DNA of 64,000 nucleotides from Paralvinella palmiformis. Its lineage: Eukaryota; Annelida; Polychaeta; Terebellida; Alvinellidae. The translations under genes were made by a program, and so were the position numbers. Location: the NCBI GenBank assembly GCA_025642065.1, contig JAODUP010000184.1, positions 312,001 through 376,000 on the forward strand, given 5' to 3'. Below are positions 1 through 12,972 of this stretch, in pieces. The notes under the pieces are model-generated. The model did not search any database and was not told the DNA's origin. It saw only the letters and a list, made by a program, of their open reading frames with translations. The stretch's first letter is position 1. Every line of letters starts with the position of its first letter.

Positions 1-854
1 ACAGACCTGCCAAACCAAGAAATATCCATTTCTTCTAGCACTTCAGCCATCAGGGATAACATCCAAAATCCCGGGCTAAACACGAGGACGTTTCCAGGAC
101 AAAATGTACCATTTTCCAAGACAGAGTATACAAGATTTAAAGTTACGTGTGAAAAATCACAGCATATGCATTCACTATATGAACGATTTTTTACGGTACA
201 GCCTTACCCTCCTTACGACTTTTAGTGGTGCCATTTTAAAGCTTTTAATGTATTGGGGATTATTTATATTATTGAAAAAATAAATGGTATATAAAGAAAT
301 TATTTATTTTGCTAACGCAATGCCATTCGAATAAAAATGTGGTCCGCTTATTTGGTCCAGACACAAGCTTTAAAATGATACTGGGGACGTCATTATGTTA
401 ATTTTTACTGAAGTCATGATACAAAAAAGGTTTTAAAAGTAGGAGCAAGGACCACAAAATGTGATGATATCCTCAACATCTAAAATCAATAAATACACGT
501 TGTGTGTATCACTATTAGTAAAAACATGACATAATGAACAACGTTTTTAGATCCACGTTCGAAGAGACCCAGCATAGGGATGAATATACAATGTACATAT
601 ACAAACAATTAAACATTCAGTCACTCCTTGAACTCTACCCGCCTACTCAGACTGGTATTAGTAATACTAATTCGGTTTGTGAGTAAACCCATAAAAAATC
701 AATGCTCACCAGTTTTATGGCAGTTTTGAATGGTCAATAGGTACGATGATGTCGGTTAGTTATCAGATTGAGCATAAAACAACTGCTGCCCATGTAAATA
801 TAGTTGTATACGTCTCTTTACTAAACACACAAAAAACAATATAGATTTTTTAAC

Positions 855-872
855 AAGAAATATTACACCTAC

Positions 873-904
<32 letters not shown>

Positions 905-930
905 CCGTTCTAATAGGTGTAATATTTCTT
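855..930. repeat. Hairpin: 26-bp inverted arms around (TA)12
   Basis: The arms at 855-880 and 905-930 are reverse complements with about 24 of 26 matches, and the spacer is a pure TA run. The palindrome could extrude as a cruciform or be a very small foldback element. I see no coding content in it. Confidence 0.8.
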
Positions 931-1583
931 TTGTTTCGTTCTATGTTCTCAGGCAATATTTCTTTCACGGAGATTTCCATGCCTAGAAAAGGAAATTGTT
1001 ATTTTTCGGGTTTTCCATGACAGTCAACACTAAACATGACCAGTGTATGCGCACGCGCGTGCCAATTTATTAAAATAATCAGCCACTCGATGACTGAGGC
1101 CTCACACGAAAACTGCCAGCCAGCCAGTGTCACCTCCAAAAACATGCAGGGAGACGTCATTCGGCCAATTATAAACCACAAGCACCAAACTGGGTGCCAA
1201 TTTATGGAGAGATAACCAATCAATCCCAGGGTGATCAGCTAGCTATGACATCTACGAGCCACAAGGGCCGTATGGTTAACAACGTATTGACAGAACATTG
1301 GCAGATCACGAAACCGAGTCTGCTCACGCACAATAAGCCTAGACTAGTAACCAGACACAATACCAGTCAATGGGCCACACAAGAAGAATAACACAGAACT
1401 GTTTGTTTATTATATCTAGGCATCTATCTCTAAGCAGCGCTTAGAGATAGCGGTAAACAAATATTGTGAATAATCTTCTCCCGGAAGTAGTGATAATGAT
1501 TATTAATTAAGTAAACAAATTGGACATCTAGCACTGTGACAAATATACATGATACACACTGAGACGAGTAATATTCTGCAGTA

Positions 1584-1614
<31 letters not shown>

Positions 1615-1739
1615 TTCATTCTAGCTAACAACTGCTGTATTCTATGTCATTGTGCTCCTGTGGTTGTTTACGAGTTAATTGTCTATTCTGTTTTATATTC
1701 GTATAGTTTTAGATGACATTTGTCCGCAGATTGCATTTG

Positions 1740-1909
1740 TCCACCTCCGTGGTCTAACTGGTAGCACGTTGGACCACAGATCACTAACAACTGAGTTCGA
1801 ATCTCAGCGTGGGCATATCTGAAGGGTGTGTCATCTCTGACTTCGCTTCATTTACCTTCGGAGGCCGGTCGGACCATTTATAGCCTATCACGTGCACAAA
1901 GGTGCAGGA
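1740..1909 (+). mobile_element. SINE family A copy (tRNA-derived), near full length
   Basis: The head reads like a tRNA with a box A (TGGTCTAACTGGTAGC) and a box B (GAGTTCGAATCTCAG). The family body follows (GTGGGCATATCTGAAGGGTG, then a segment rich in TTCGCTTCATTACC and GCACAAA). The tail is degraded, without the usual (ATC)n. Confidence 0.85.
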
Positions 1910-4900
1910 TGGATTAGAAATAAACACAAAATTAACGCCGGCTTCACTTACTATGTACTCTCATTTCGACATAACTGCAACGCCATTCCCAAAATGGACC
2001 ATAGCGATTTCCTCGTTTAAAAACCCATCAAAAAGTTCAATCTGTTTCTCTAGATACAACTGACCACATATTTATATAGCCACAAACATTAGAATCAACA
2101 ATGAAAACCTAAAATACATATTTGCTATTGGAACTGTACAGACGTATTATGGTTAAGGCTAAAAATAACAAACGGCAACGATACAGCCCATATCAGGTTT
2201 TTAAAAAAGTAGTTCTATATACTATTTTGAAACGAAAAGTCTGTGGTCGTGAATTAGCCGACTTCACAGGATAAACTGACTGGTTCTATCCGCTTAGGAC
2301 AATTTTTGTTTTGCTATCGCTAAATTCAACCGACATCCTTATCACAGTTAAAACAGACATATTTCACATAATATACGGTTAATATATATATATATATATA
2401 TATAAAGATCCAGTTTGTAGTAAGGACTTATTACAATTATCACAATTGAGAGCTTTATTTCGGTGAATAATCAGCCAGTAAATGAAAAAGGGAAGTGTTT
2501 GCATTTTACAACGAAGGCAACAACTTTGGTGCTCCATGTTCACTTCATTCTACGGCAGAATTGTAAGAGTACATTAGAATTCAGTTCCATGGCTAAGCAA
2601 TTCAAGCACCATAAATTGACTGAAATGCTGGTACATATACCGGATGAAAACGGAGAGCCATTTCGTATATCCACACATCGCCGTAAGTTATAACTTATTG
2701 CTAACAAACGCCATCTTCGCAATCACACGATTTCCCCTGTAGATGATAAGTTATATTTTATGACACAACTACTCCCTTCCCGACCAGATCTCGTGAAGCC
2801 AATAAAGTGCTGAATACTTCGGAGGAAAGGAACATATATATATATATATATGTTTATATACTTTTGCCAAAACCAACACTGTAATCAGCATCATTTAAAA
2901 ATGAAGTTGAGTACTCGCAGTCAAAATAAAACTAACCGATCACATCAGAGTTACACCAAACAGCATAACAATATTCAGAAAGTGCCATTTTAATTTATCG
3001 TATATACTTGTGTATAAGTCGATCTTGTATATAAGACGGGGTCACCATATCAGTGACAATAATCAGTCAAGATGCTATTTTCACAAAAATAGTTTTCTTT
3101 CTGACAGGGCATGTTGAAATTATGAAGAACGTCGAACTTGTGGTAGAGATATGTGTCTGTAGAACTGATTTCACATAAAAAATATCAGAAATATTTAAAC
3201 GTAAAACTAACTACGAAGCGTTGAAGACAGCTAATCAGGCTGAAGTTGTTCATTATTGCTGGTACTTACAGCATTTTTTTCAAGGATTAAAACCTCGTCT
3301 TATAGTACACAACTCAAGTACATTACAATCCCATCCATCCCTTAAGCAGTAACCGGAGAAGCACTTATTGGGGTCATCCACGTTTAGCGCCTTAACACAA
3401 GTGTCAACTGAAGCAACAGCTCTGCTCGAATATAACATATTATATACACGTTCAGTGTCCTTTTAAAATAGCAAAGGTCCTTCAAGATATGTATTTCGTC
3501 ATGGGCACTAAATGTCAATAAATAATGGCACACTATTGTGCGACACTGATTTGCCAAAATCAACCGAAAACTGTAAATGGTCTGTTAGCAGTGGCCCTGC
3601 CTGGGGCACAAGGCTGTGGGTGGCCAACGACTTAGGGAAACAAGTGACGGTACTGAAAGTTTGCAACACGGTGTCTCCCTCTAACCAGTAGGCCACTAAT
3701 CTTGTCTCGTTGAAGTTTGGGGTAGAGACCATTGGGCACAGCCACCTGGTGTTGGTTTGCTACCGGGCTACTAATCAATCTGAAACATAACATAATTATA
3801 GCAATGTTGAAGACCAGGTAAAACCTGCCGTCAGAATTAAGCTAAACAAGAGTCCAGCATTTTCTGCCACAGCTAATATATAAACAAGCGTTCTTGGTTT
3901 TTCTCTCTCTCAGCCGAGGAGTGGAGAATATCCATCTGGACTGTTGAATAATTTAATACTGGGACATAGGAACATCTTCAGTATAATGTTAATACTATTG
4001 AACGAGATTGACAATTATGAATGATTGCATGAGAATGGAATCAGTAATGTTGTAACAACAGCCTTGCCATTTGCAAGTACAACACAGGATATCAGGAGTG
4101 TTGCCGTTGTGAAACACCTAATTAGCTCGAGGCTTCGCTGTCGAATTAATTATATATGTCACGATTCCTGTAGTCAGATCTATGGAGTACTTCTGTCAGT
4201 TTGTATCTGAACAGGTTAATGCACGGCTTTGTTGTGCCTCTTTATTTAATAACTTTGCACACAACGCCATACTGTTCTAGTGTTGTTTAGTAAGAATCTT
4301 CAATTCTGTTTACTACCCCGGATAAAACCAGGGCTGGAAAAAACATGATTTAAAAAAAAATTAGATTAAAACCACTTTAATAAAAATAAATTATTCCAGC
4401 AACAGGTCCCTGCATTTCTTGCAGGTTGCCAGCCGTACGGCTTTCCCCACAACTTCAGTCTTATCAAATTACAAGCACACACAATCATGTTTTCTGCCTG
4501 ACATTGTGAAGTTGACAAGTATCGTTATATACTGTTAAAATACACAATATTGTAAGTGTAAATTCAAAGTTGCAAAGCCAGGTTGTGTTCCTGGTATGTA
4601 TTCAGCATGAAATAACTATCAATAATGGATCGAAGCGAATGCTCATCTAATATGCCCATCGTGGCTAAACACCAAGGGCTTAATATTAACTCAATGATCT
4701 CCTAAATGCACAGAATAGATTTGGATTCATATGTCGGATCAATCCCAAATTTATCTAATTTACCAAACTGAAGCAGCATGGTTTCACTTGACACCTTTTA
4801 TAGCATCGATCTCCTAAGATCATCCCTTCCCCACTGACGTTGTTAGACTAGGTGGTGTTGAAATCTAATTGCAATTTAATTATAAATATATGGAAAAATA

Positions 4901-6763
4901 ATTATCGAGCAACAATTGTTCTGTATTTAATCAACAAAACTAAATGCAATAATCATAAAATCAAATTGGTCACACAAAATAAATAAAACATATTTAAATC
5001 AAAACGCATGATTTTTATAGCTCAGCTTTCTTCTGTATGAAAAAACCCGGCACCATAAAATATCTCATTCGCAGGATTAATCAAAGTGAAAATAGCTTTT
5101 CCGAGTTGATCATGTAAGAAAATCTCTTCTCATTACTATTATACACTGAAACTGCCTATTATCCTATTTATCCCAAAACTACTCATTCTAAAGAGCAAAA
5201 CCTTTCTTACTGGAACATCAGAAGGGGGGGGGGGGCTCCCACAAGACAGTATTTTTCAGTGTAATATAAAACAGAGCTGGCTATATATTTTGATATCTAA
5301 TATTATTTACCACTCTGTATTTTTAATGAATACAGGCTCCTTGTTCACTGCATAATTAATGCTAGCCAATGTAGGGGCACACAGCTTAGGTGTAACTGAT
5401 TTGAATTATCCTGACCATTCAAAACTGAACAGGACGAATAAACACTTTATTACAGTAAATTAATAGTTAGTAAGTTACCAGGTCAGGTCCCAAAGCTGCT
5501 ACTTCATTGACCACTTCTACAGACTTCACAGCTTTTCTACATGGTCACAAACTAAACTTTGATCAATCACATTTATTCAACTCAGAATGCCACTAAACGC
5601 CATTTAAAACCTATAAATATAATTTTAATGAAACTAGTTTCTCCTAGACCTTCACATATGCTGCACCAGTCATTTTGTTCAGTCATTTAGAAACAATGAA
5701 CAGCCTTTTCAATAACAGAAATGGCAGAAAATTGGTCAGCTACACTGCAATGGCATCACAGTGTTTTTACAGGCCACCACAGGTGAGCTGCTGCCTACTT
5801 TTTGTAAGGGGTCGTCTACTCTTTTCCACCCGGAAAAGGCTGATTGAAGTAGATTCCCATTTCACAATAAAGATATTGTTTTCAAGAAAGAGAACAAAAT
5901 GGACACAATATAAAAATTTTAACTGATCAGACATCAAAGGATGATTAACCAATTACTTCAGTTAATGCAAACTTGACAGAGGAAAAGTTAAATGGATTTC
6001 TTATAAACAGATATGGGTACCCACTTCACCTATTCATGGGATATTGCTATTTTCTCACAAATTACTGACCCCTATTAATTATATGTCAAGGAAAAAATCT
6101 TTGATTATATTTTCTTTGCTCACCTAAAAAGTAATCAATATATATATATATATATATATATATAGTTCCATTTTTTGTTCATTTTCTTTAAAATAATATT
6201 GATTTTAAGACACCAACACGATGAAACGATGAACACCATTTCAATATATGTCTGTGAGTCTGAAAATCTGATGAACACAGTTTAATTTCTGACCGAAAAC
6301 TTTTCAAATTCATACAGATAATGGATCAATGACATAGATCTAATTATGAACTGAGAAACATGAATTTACAGATGTGCGAATTTTAGTTTCTACGTACTAA
6401 AAAAAACCTACTATGTCATGTGACATTGGTATGATTGTATGTGGGTTCGTCAGAAGGTAGGATTGTTGACAATTAGCATATATTATCACGATGTTGCATA
6501 TCATATGACATGTGATATGATATGCACTAAAGTCACTGTGTGTTTGTGTGTATGTGTGTGACTGTGGCCTTACCCTCTTGTAACCCTGGCCAATTTGGCA
6601 TATATGACAATATGTAAACCTACTCACCTAGCCCTGGTCTAGGTCTACATATTGCTATGCCTATCACCTATGGCTATGCCATGGCTATGCAGTATGTTAT
6701 TGTTACTGTTGGTTTAGTATCATGACATGAGTCGTCCAAAGGCAAACAAACCCTTCGACCTAC

Positions 6764-7003
6764 CGTAATAACGGCCTTCGCCAGGCTGACGGCTCCCCGG
6801 CAGCCGAACGACGTCTCGGTCTCCGACTTGTAGTAGCTGAGCGTGCCATCCTTCAGGACGATATACCTATCCTGCCAACCGTGAATATAATTCGTCCATT
6901 TACACAGCGTGTCGGCCAGCTCGGGCAGGTGATAATCGTCGTCGGTGTCGTCATCGTTGTCATCGTCCGACAAGCTGAAGTTGTCTCTGGTGTCTGCCGC
7001 CAT
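6764..7003 (-). CDS. CERT1: CERT1-like ceramide transfer protein, first coding exon (N-terminal acidic stretch and start of PH domain)
   Basis: The exon encodes 80 residues from the ATG at 7003 (complement). Residues 1-30 are acidic and Asp-rich. Residues about 34-80 contain [18 protein letters not shown], then LSYYKSE and a GCRGAVSL block ending in KAVIT; this is the start of the pleckstrin-homology domain of CERT/COL4A3BP (GPBP). In the known family, that domain binds Golgi phosphatidylinositol-4-phosphate while a C-terminal START domain carries ceramide from ER to Golgi. The exon ends at ACG followed by GTAGGT, a strong donor, in phase 0. The start lies in an AAAATGGCGGC context typical of animal first exons, within a locally GC-rich, CpG-containing stretch (about 6720-7110) that may be the promoter. 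The remaining exons are not in this window. The conserved core makes the family call firm; orthology to the single CERT gene is inferred. Confidence 0.9.
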
Positions 7004-7160
7004 TTTCTCCTCTCGCCTGACCGCTGTTCGATTAAAAGCGCCGTCCAGCCTGCGTGTGCGAGCGTCCAGGTAAAAACAGACTAACTGTTTTCGCGGAGGT
7101 GTTCTATCTCCCTCCCACCAACCGCCATGTTTACTCCGATTATTACCTCACTTCCCTTGG
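7004..7160 (-). promoter_or_regulatory. Probable promoter and 5' UTR of the CERT1-like gene
   Basis: The stretch just upstream of the CERT1-like ATG is distinctly CpG-rich compared with the AT-rich surroundings and lacks coding sequence. A TATA box is not obvious. The call rests on position and composition only; the transcription start cannot be placed. Confidence 0.4.
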
Positions 7161-8565
7161 CGTTGATTGGTCGCCGTTGACTGGTGCTGTCATCTAGGGA
7201 TTGAAATGTTTGTCCGCAAGAGGGAGCCACCGGGCATATGCGGTTCGGTTACCTACACTGCAAATTCGGGATGAACACGTGCCGTAGACGGTCTTATGTG
7301 TTGGTGTATGACGAGAGTTAGGTTTAATTGATGAAGTAATAAGTGAGTGCAAAGTGGAGGATAACAAATTATTCATGATTGTACACTTTCTTAAAGGGGA
7401 GATATATCTACCTACTTTGACTTTCATCCCCTAGAAGTTAAAATATATGCTCTAGTTATCATAATGCAAATAATACAATTTTACGAGAGCAGTTTGAGTT
7501 TATATCCACATTCTTTTTAATAAATATACACGAGTGACTCGCACTGTTTCTCGCAGTCGACTCCTCAAGTTGCACAGTAATTATCAACGCTGAGTGGTCG
7601 AAATCGGTCGTAGTCGAGATGGCTGTGTAACATAGTATGTTAGCTGATGAAGTTGAAACTTGAAGAGCGCCGCACCTATCTGATGCTTGGTCCAATAAAC
7701 AGCAATATCAAAATCTGACACATTTTTTGGCAAATGTTTTTAGCCGCTGCAACCATTGGAGGAGGAGATCCAGATTACGATGATTTAAGCCATCCATGTC
7801 AGCAGTATTTTCACATAGATCTACATATTATTAGAAAATGTCTAGACCTAGAATGGCTAGATCTATTATTTTAATTCCGATATAGACTCTATTTTGACAC
7901 AATGACTGAATGAGTTAAATGACTTGAATGAGTATGACAGTTGTTGTCTTTTTGACGCAATTTCACGTGCAAAAAATGTGTACGGTCACAAGCCATCACT
8001 TCCAATAAATTATCTACGTGACAATTAATTTGCACATATTACATCATTGGTTCGCCCCATTTTTAAACCGCGTAGGTCAAGAGCTCCCCACATTTAATTA
8101 TGTTTCAGATAATTTCGATCACATGACCGAACGTTGTTCGCCCATTGACCTAAATATACGCCTTTTAAAGATTCCATTCGATCATTTCCTACGCACATTA
8201 TATCTACAATTAACTGAGTGCAGTTTATATTAATCACCAATATAAACTTACGCGCGCGCTGAAGGCAAGAAATTGGTAAAAGTAATAACACTAACAAGTG
8301 TATATTTTTATTTTATTTTACTTTGCACGAATAATATGGAGCGCGACATATATAATTTATAATACAAGACAGTAGAAAACAAATAAAAAATATATACATC
8401 AAGCTATGTGTCTGTACACACGTTAGTACATTATGTCATAAAGTAGACATTTTGAACAGATTCACGTACATCATTTATGAAAAACTGATATTCATTAAGT
8501 CTGTGATCGAATTTACCCAGATATTGATCGAAATTGATCACTGTTAACTTTATAAGGTGTTTCCA

Positions 8566-8608
<43 letters not shown>

Positions 8609-9040
8609 TGTGTTGTCGTATTCCAAAGTGATCCAGGTGTGGGCATATCTGAAGGTTGTTTCATCTTTGATTTCGCTTCATTGCCATTGGAGGTTGCTCG
8701 GTCTATTTAGCCTATCATGTGTACAAATGCGGCCGTAAAACATCAATCAATCATCATCATCATCGTATTCCGAAGAGGGAGCTACGAAACGAAAATTGAG
8801 ATAATGTATAATACAGATAAACAGATGTGAAATCGTGGGATCATTGGTGTAAACTCAAAAAATCCCTGAAGCCAATACTGATCGAAATTCCCCACCACCC
8901 CTCCCCCTGTATTAATTAAGATATCCTAAAGGGACACACCATGACAAATTATACCCGGTAAAAGATCAATACTCGATTTGATCGTCTGGGATGTGTTAAA
9001 AAAAGATATCATTGTTATAATAATAATAATAATACGTGAC
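7161..9040. other. Intergenic, no gene recognised
   Basis: Both strands hold only short open frames without recognisable motifs. The visible structures are a truncated SINE (8637-8764), a (TA)n run at about 8571-8605 next to it, and a (TAA)n run near 9018-9036 that is the tail of the SINE at 9037-9290. Confidence 0.6.
8637..8764 (+). mobile_element. SINE family A copy, 5'-truncated
   Basis: It starts inside the family body at GTGGGCATATCTGAAGG, lacks the tRNA-like head, and ends with the family tail (GGCCGTAAAACATCAATC, then CATCAT repeats). A (TA)n microsatellite precedes it, ending about 30 bases upstream. Confidence 0.85.
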
Positions 9041-9290
9041 ATTTATATACCACCCTATCCAGCTAGATAGCTGCTCTAAGGCGCTTTACAGTATTATTAT
9101 CCATGACCTAGACCTGTTCCAATCCATCACATGTCTCAACTCCAAAGGGAGCAGCATACAACGCACGCCGCCATTTTTTTCTGGTTAAGTGAACCAGTCG
9201 CCACGTGACAGCCATCCAATTCCGGAGCCGCGAACTCGGGACCTTCAGTTACGAGTGCTACGCTCTAACTAACTGCGCCATAATGGCTCG
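9037..9290 (-). mobile_element. SINE family C copy (tRNA-derived) with (TAA)n tail
   Basis: Read on the minus strand it begins GAGCCATTATGGCGCAGTTAG, a tRNA-like head with box A around GTTAGTTAGAGCG and box B around CCGAGTTCGCGGCTCC. It ends with AAAGCGCCTTAGAGCAGC and a (TTA)n tail. That 3' end resembles ends of CR1-type LINEs, which fits a SINE mobilised by a partner LINE. The head recurs at about 50235. Confidence 0.75.
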
Positions 9291-9499
9291 ACATGATATA
9301 CATGTTATGCCAATGATATACATATCAGGTTTTAACGGTATAGGCGTTTACATTAGTTAAGCCAAAATTGTCATAATTCGAGAATAAAACTGAAAATCTA
9401 CATATATCAAGGTTGGGTTTAGTTATATCGAAATTGTGTTGTTGTACGATTATTAATAATGCCAGCCGGATACAGAACCAGGAAAATCGGATAAAATAA

Positions 9500-9790
9500 C
9501 CGCCTCTATGTTCTAGTGGATAAGAAAGTGGAACTTTCTTACCCATGGTCGTGCTGTGCTGGATGTGAGAGATTCGAATCCCCACTATGACATTATAGTC
9601 GGAGTTTTGTCGTCCAACCAGGCAACTGGCAAGGTTTTCTCCATCGAATAGGTCATAGATTGTAAATGTTAAATATATTTAGAATTAGTCGCCGTGGTGA
9701 AGCTGTAAATTACAGACCATATGCGTCTCCCTCATTTGAGGTAGCTAAGCCACTTTAAATAACTGCCATTTCGGCCATTATTGTAAGAGG
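9500..9790 (+). mobile_element. SINE family B copy (tRNA-derived)
   Basis: It shares an ordered set of blocks with 47848-48112: a head with a box-B-like GAGATTCGAATCCCC, GGCAAGGTTTTCTCCATCGAA, ATTTAGAATTA, GCTGTAAATTACAGACCAT, TCTCCCTCATTT and AACTGCCATTTCGGCC. The shared order over about 270 bases shows a dispersed repeat; the tRNA origin rests on the box B. Confidence 0.75.
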
Positions 9791-12700
9791 TATTTTTTGA
9801 TAATGGCTGTTTTTCCAAATGGATGAATTTTAAAGTTGGCGCCATTTGTAGATTTTCACAACAAGTATATGCATGAATGCTTCCATGGCTTGATTTAAAT
9901 CGCAAATAATCACTTTCGTGGAATGTAAAAAGGCTTTACTCTCATCACTTACGATATGTTGTATGTCGTGTATTAAAGTTCATACAGCATAAATAAACCA
10001 AGATATACCAGACTTTAGTTCCAGTCCGAATATCATCAGTTTTACCACCAAATTGATTTACACACCTTAGCCATTCAGTCAATTGTTTTCTTGATGTAGT
10101 CGACCAAATACATCACCCCCACTTGATAATTCCAAACCGTTTGGTGAATCAGTGAGTAAGTGAGTGAGTGAAATAAATTCAAACAGTATCGTGCTGATGG
10201 AATATAAATGAAATAAATAGCATACCCATGCACGCACGCACGCTGAACAAACCAAGCACACACATACCATCACCACCAGCAACATTGCCCCCATCATAAT
10301 CATCACCAACACCATTATTATCCCACATTGTAGATGCCATCAGATGCCCACTTATACCTCACACAAATATGTCTCGCTTATATACTAATATAGACCTATC
10401 AAGTATCATAATACGGGTTACAATAAGTAATCATTCTTTTTCTATAAATAACCCAAATACTTGCCTATAAAAGTAATAATTTCGTGTTTTGGTTCTGTTT
10501 ACTTTGTGTTCTCTTTCTGATTGTCACGTCACCATCACAAAAGTATTCTAAGCCCAACATAAACATTTGAACGCGACCATCTTCATTTTGGCCATCATAT
10601 TAAACAATCGATATATAAAGACGCTAGGCCGCCAACATAAATACGAAATACTTACAAGTGACATTTGACCTAGAAGTCGGACATTGAGTGAAAGCTGTTG
10701 CGGAATTTTAAATCATTCAACCATGATCTATGACTCTTCTTGGTAAGTGAAGATCTTCACATATTTAAAATTGGAATTTAGGATTTGCTGTGTTTAATTC
10801 GACGTGTGACTGAATTGAAACCAGTGTCAGAATGTTGTCTTAAAGATGCGACAATTTTCTACGGCTGTCATGCTGTCTAAATATAGAAGCGCTCAAAATA
10901 TGTGTATTTTGCGCTTGTATGTGTGTTATCTATATTTATAGAAGTTTATTTATATATAGATTTATAGATGTGTAGGTGTTGATGCTCTGAGCCAGTGCAC
11001 TCACAAACGCGCGCGCGCGCTTGTGAGAACCACAGCTTTGTTTTGTACAACGAGAGAGCTAAGCGAACAGGAAACAGAAAAATTACTATGGAGTAGCTAT
11101 TGAAAAGAAAATTGGAATATTAAAAACTTGGGGGAGAATATCAAAACCAACAAATGGGTCACTTGGCGCTTTCTATGGAAATAGACGATATTCTGGGGTT
11201 TAATAGCGTGGCCAGAGTATGTCAATCAATGAATGTACACATTCAAGTATCAACAATGGTGAAGGTCGAGCCACTGCTGCGTCAAATCAGATCCATGATA
11301 ATACATTGCATTCATTCATAGAAACCAATTATTGATCGATTATTGACATTGTATTGTTCTTCTCTCGGATATCTGACCAACAGATTAGATTAGTTTTACA
11401 TTGTTGAGGAGTTAACACGTGCAAAGCACATATTATGGGACACATCGGATAATGATTTCTGCTTCAGATATGACTGAAGCTATCCAGAAAATGGACATAT
11501 CAGGTACAATTCTAAACGTGGCCATTGATCCGGTAGGGATGAACTAATGGGATTCCGTGGGTAGCATCAGAAACAAATCTCTTAGCCATATGTAAAGGTC
11601 TGACTGCAGTTGAAAATCGGGATTGGAGCGGGCAGTCAATGAGAATGTTCCTAGGACAGTTGTGATGGAAAAGAATTATGATATAATTAAAATATAGTCG
11701 AATATGCTGTCAGGTAAACGTTCAAACCTAACCCACCTAATGTAATGTCCGATAAAGCAATATCCCATCAGTTGAATACCACTCCCGTGTACTCGTCACA
11801 TGGTGTACTGATCAGCTAGGACTCCCGTTGTTGATCAGGAGATGGCAACTTTCCACTAACGGTAAATACTGGAAATCTTTCAACAGATTATTTCATATTA
11901 CAAGGAGACTGAAACTTGTATTTGAGCTGAACGATCTTGTCTTTCCAATCCAATATTTATCAGGATATATCCCAATTATTGAGCGGACCAATCTTTCCAA
12001 ATGAATGACACAACTAAGTCTTCGTTATTCACCTTGACTCGTGGGGGATTGTTCAGCATAGTTGAATACAAATTAATTTAAATGAAGATTTTTAAAATAT
12101 TTAATGTAGATATAAAGGACAATTTGCAAGTGTTATTTTAAACAGTTGAGATTTAAATGGTATCAATAAATATTTTCAAAAGTTTTGTAATTACATTCGA
12201 ATGTTAACATTCCCAATGACATTTACACGTAGTAAACATTGCATGAACGGCTGATTTAGAAAATAAAACAGTTCACTTTCGATAAAATACTTTCATGTAT
12301 AAATACCAATGTTACAGTAAATAGCAATCACCCAATGGATTGTACTATACATGTGATAACTGATTTTATCCATTCATACCGTCATGTCAGATGGCAAAGG
12401 TTCTACAAAAAAAATTTTTTTTTAGAATGGCCGGACCATGACAGCTCTGCAAATCGGACTGAAACGACTTAGTTTAGTGGCATATATCTATTGGATGAAC
12501 TTTTCAGTAAGAAATTTATCGACGACTACACGCGTAAATGGCCATGCAACACAATTTTCGACTTCTTACCCGAGACCGTAGTGTGAGTTCCAGCCGCATG
12601 ATGGCGCCAGGGTGTAAATGGATCGGTCTACGGAAGCCGCATCATGCAAATCATTCTCTAGATGGAACCACTAGTATCAATCATTGACTATATGGCAAAA

Positions 12701-12932
12701 CAATGTATAATTACCGGTAGTCATCATATGGAATAAAATATTAGCCAGCAGACAATCCATGAAATCTGGCCAGCACAGCATAATCCTTCCACATGACGAT
12801 CATTGATGATAGTGTCAAACCATTACTAATTTGAGATGGTACATTTTACCAAGTGACAGAGCTTAGTATTTTATTAACAAATCTATAATTTTACTAGTCA
12901 CATCCTCGGAATTGTTCACCTTAATATTTAAG

Positions 12933-12972
<40 letters not shown>

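Larger units (their letters stand above)
1..6763. other. Intron 1 of the CERT1-like gene or intergenic DNA, no exon recognised
   Basis: The minus-strand CERT1-like exon ends at 6764 with a good splice donor, so this stretch should hold its first intron. I looked on both strands for the second half of the PH domain, the START domain and any splice-flanked coding block and found none. What is visible is one SINE (1740-1909), a hairpin (855-930), several (TA)n microsatellites (about 881-904, 1590-1616, 2384-2404, 2833-2851, 6137-6164) and a G homopolymer near 5223. Short open frames here are not supported by codon pattern or similarity. Confidence 0.55.

Noticed and set aside
1194..1391. 65-codon plus-strand frame and its minus-strand neighbour
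   Set aside because: Short, without domain or splice support.
4332..5028. CAGGGCTGG text that could be the end of another hAT element
   Set aside because: No inverted partner or 8-bp duplication was found.
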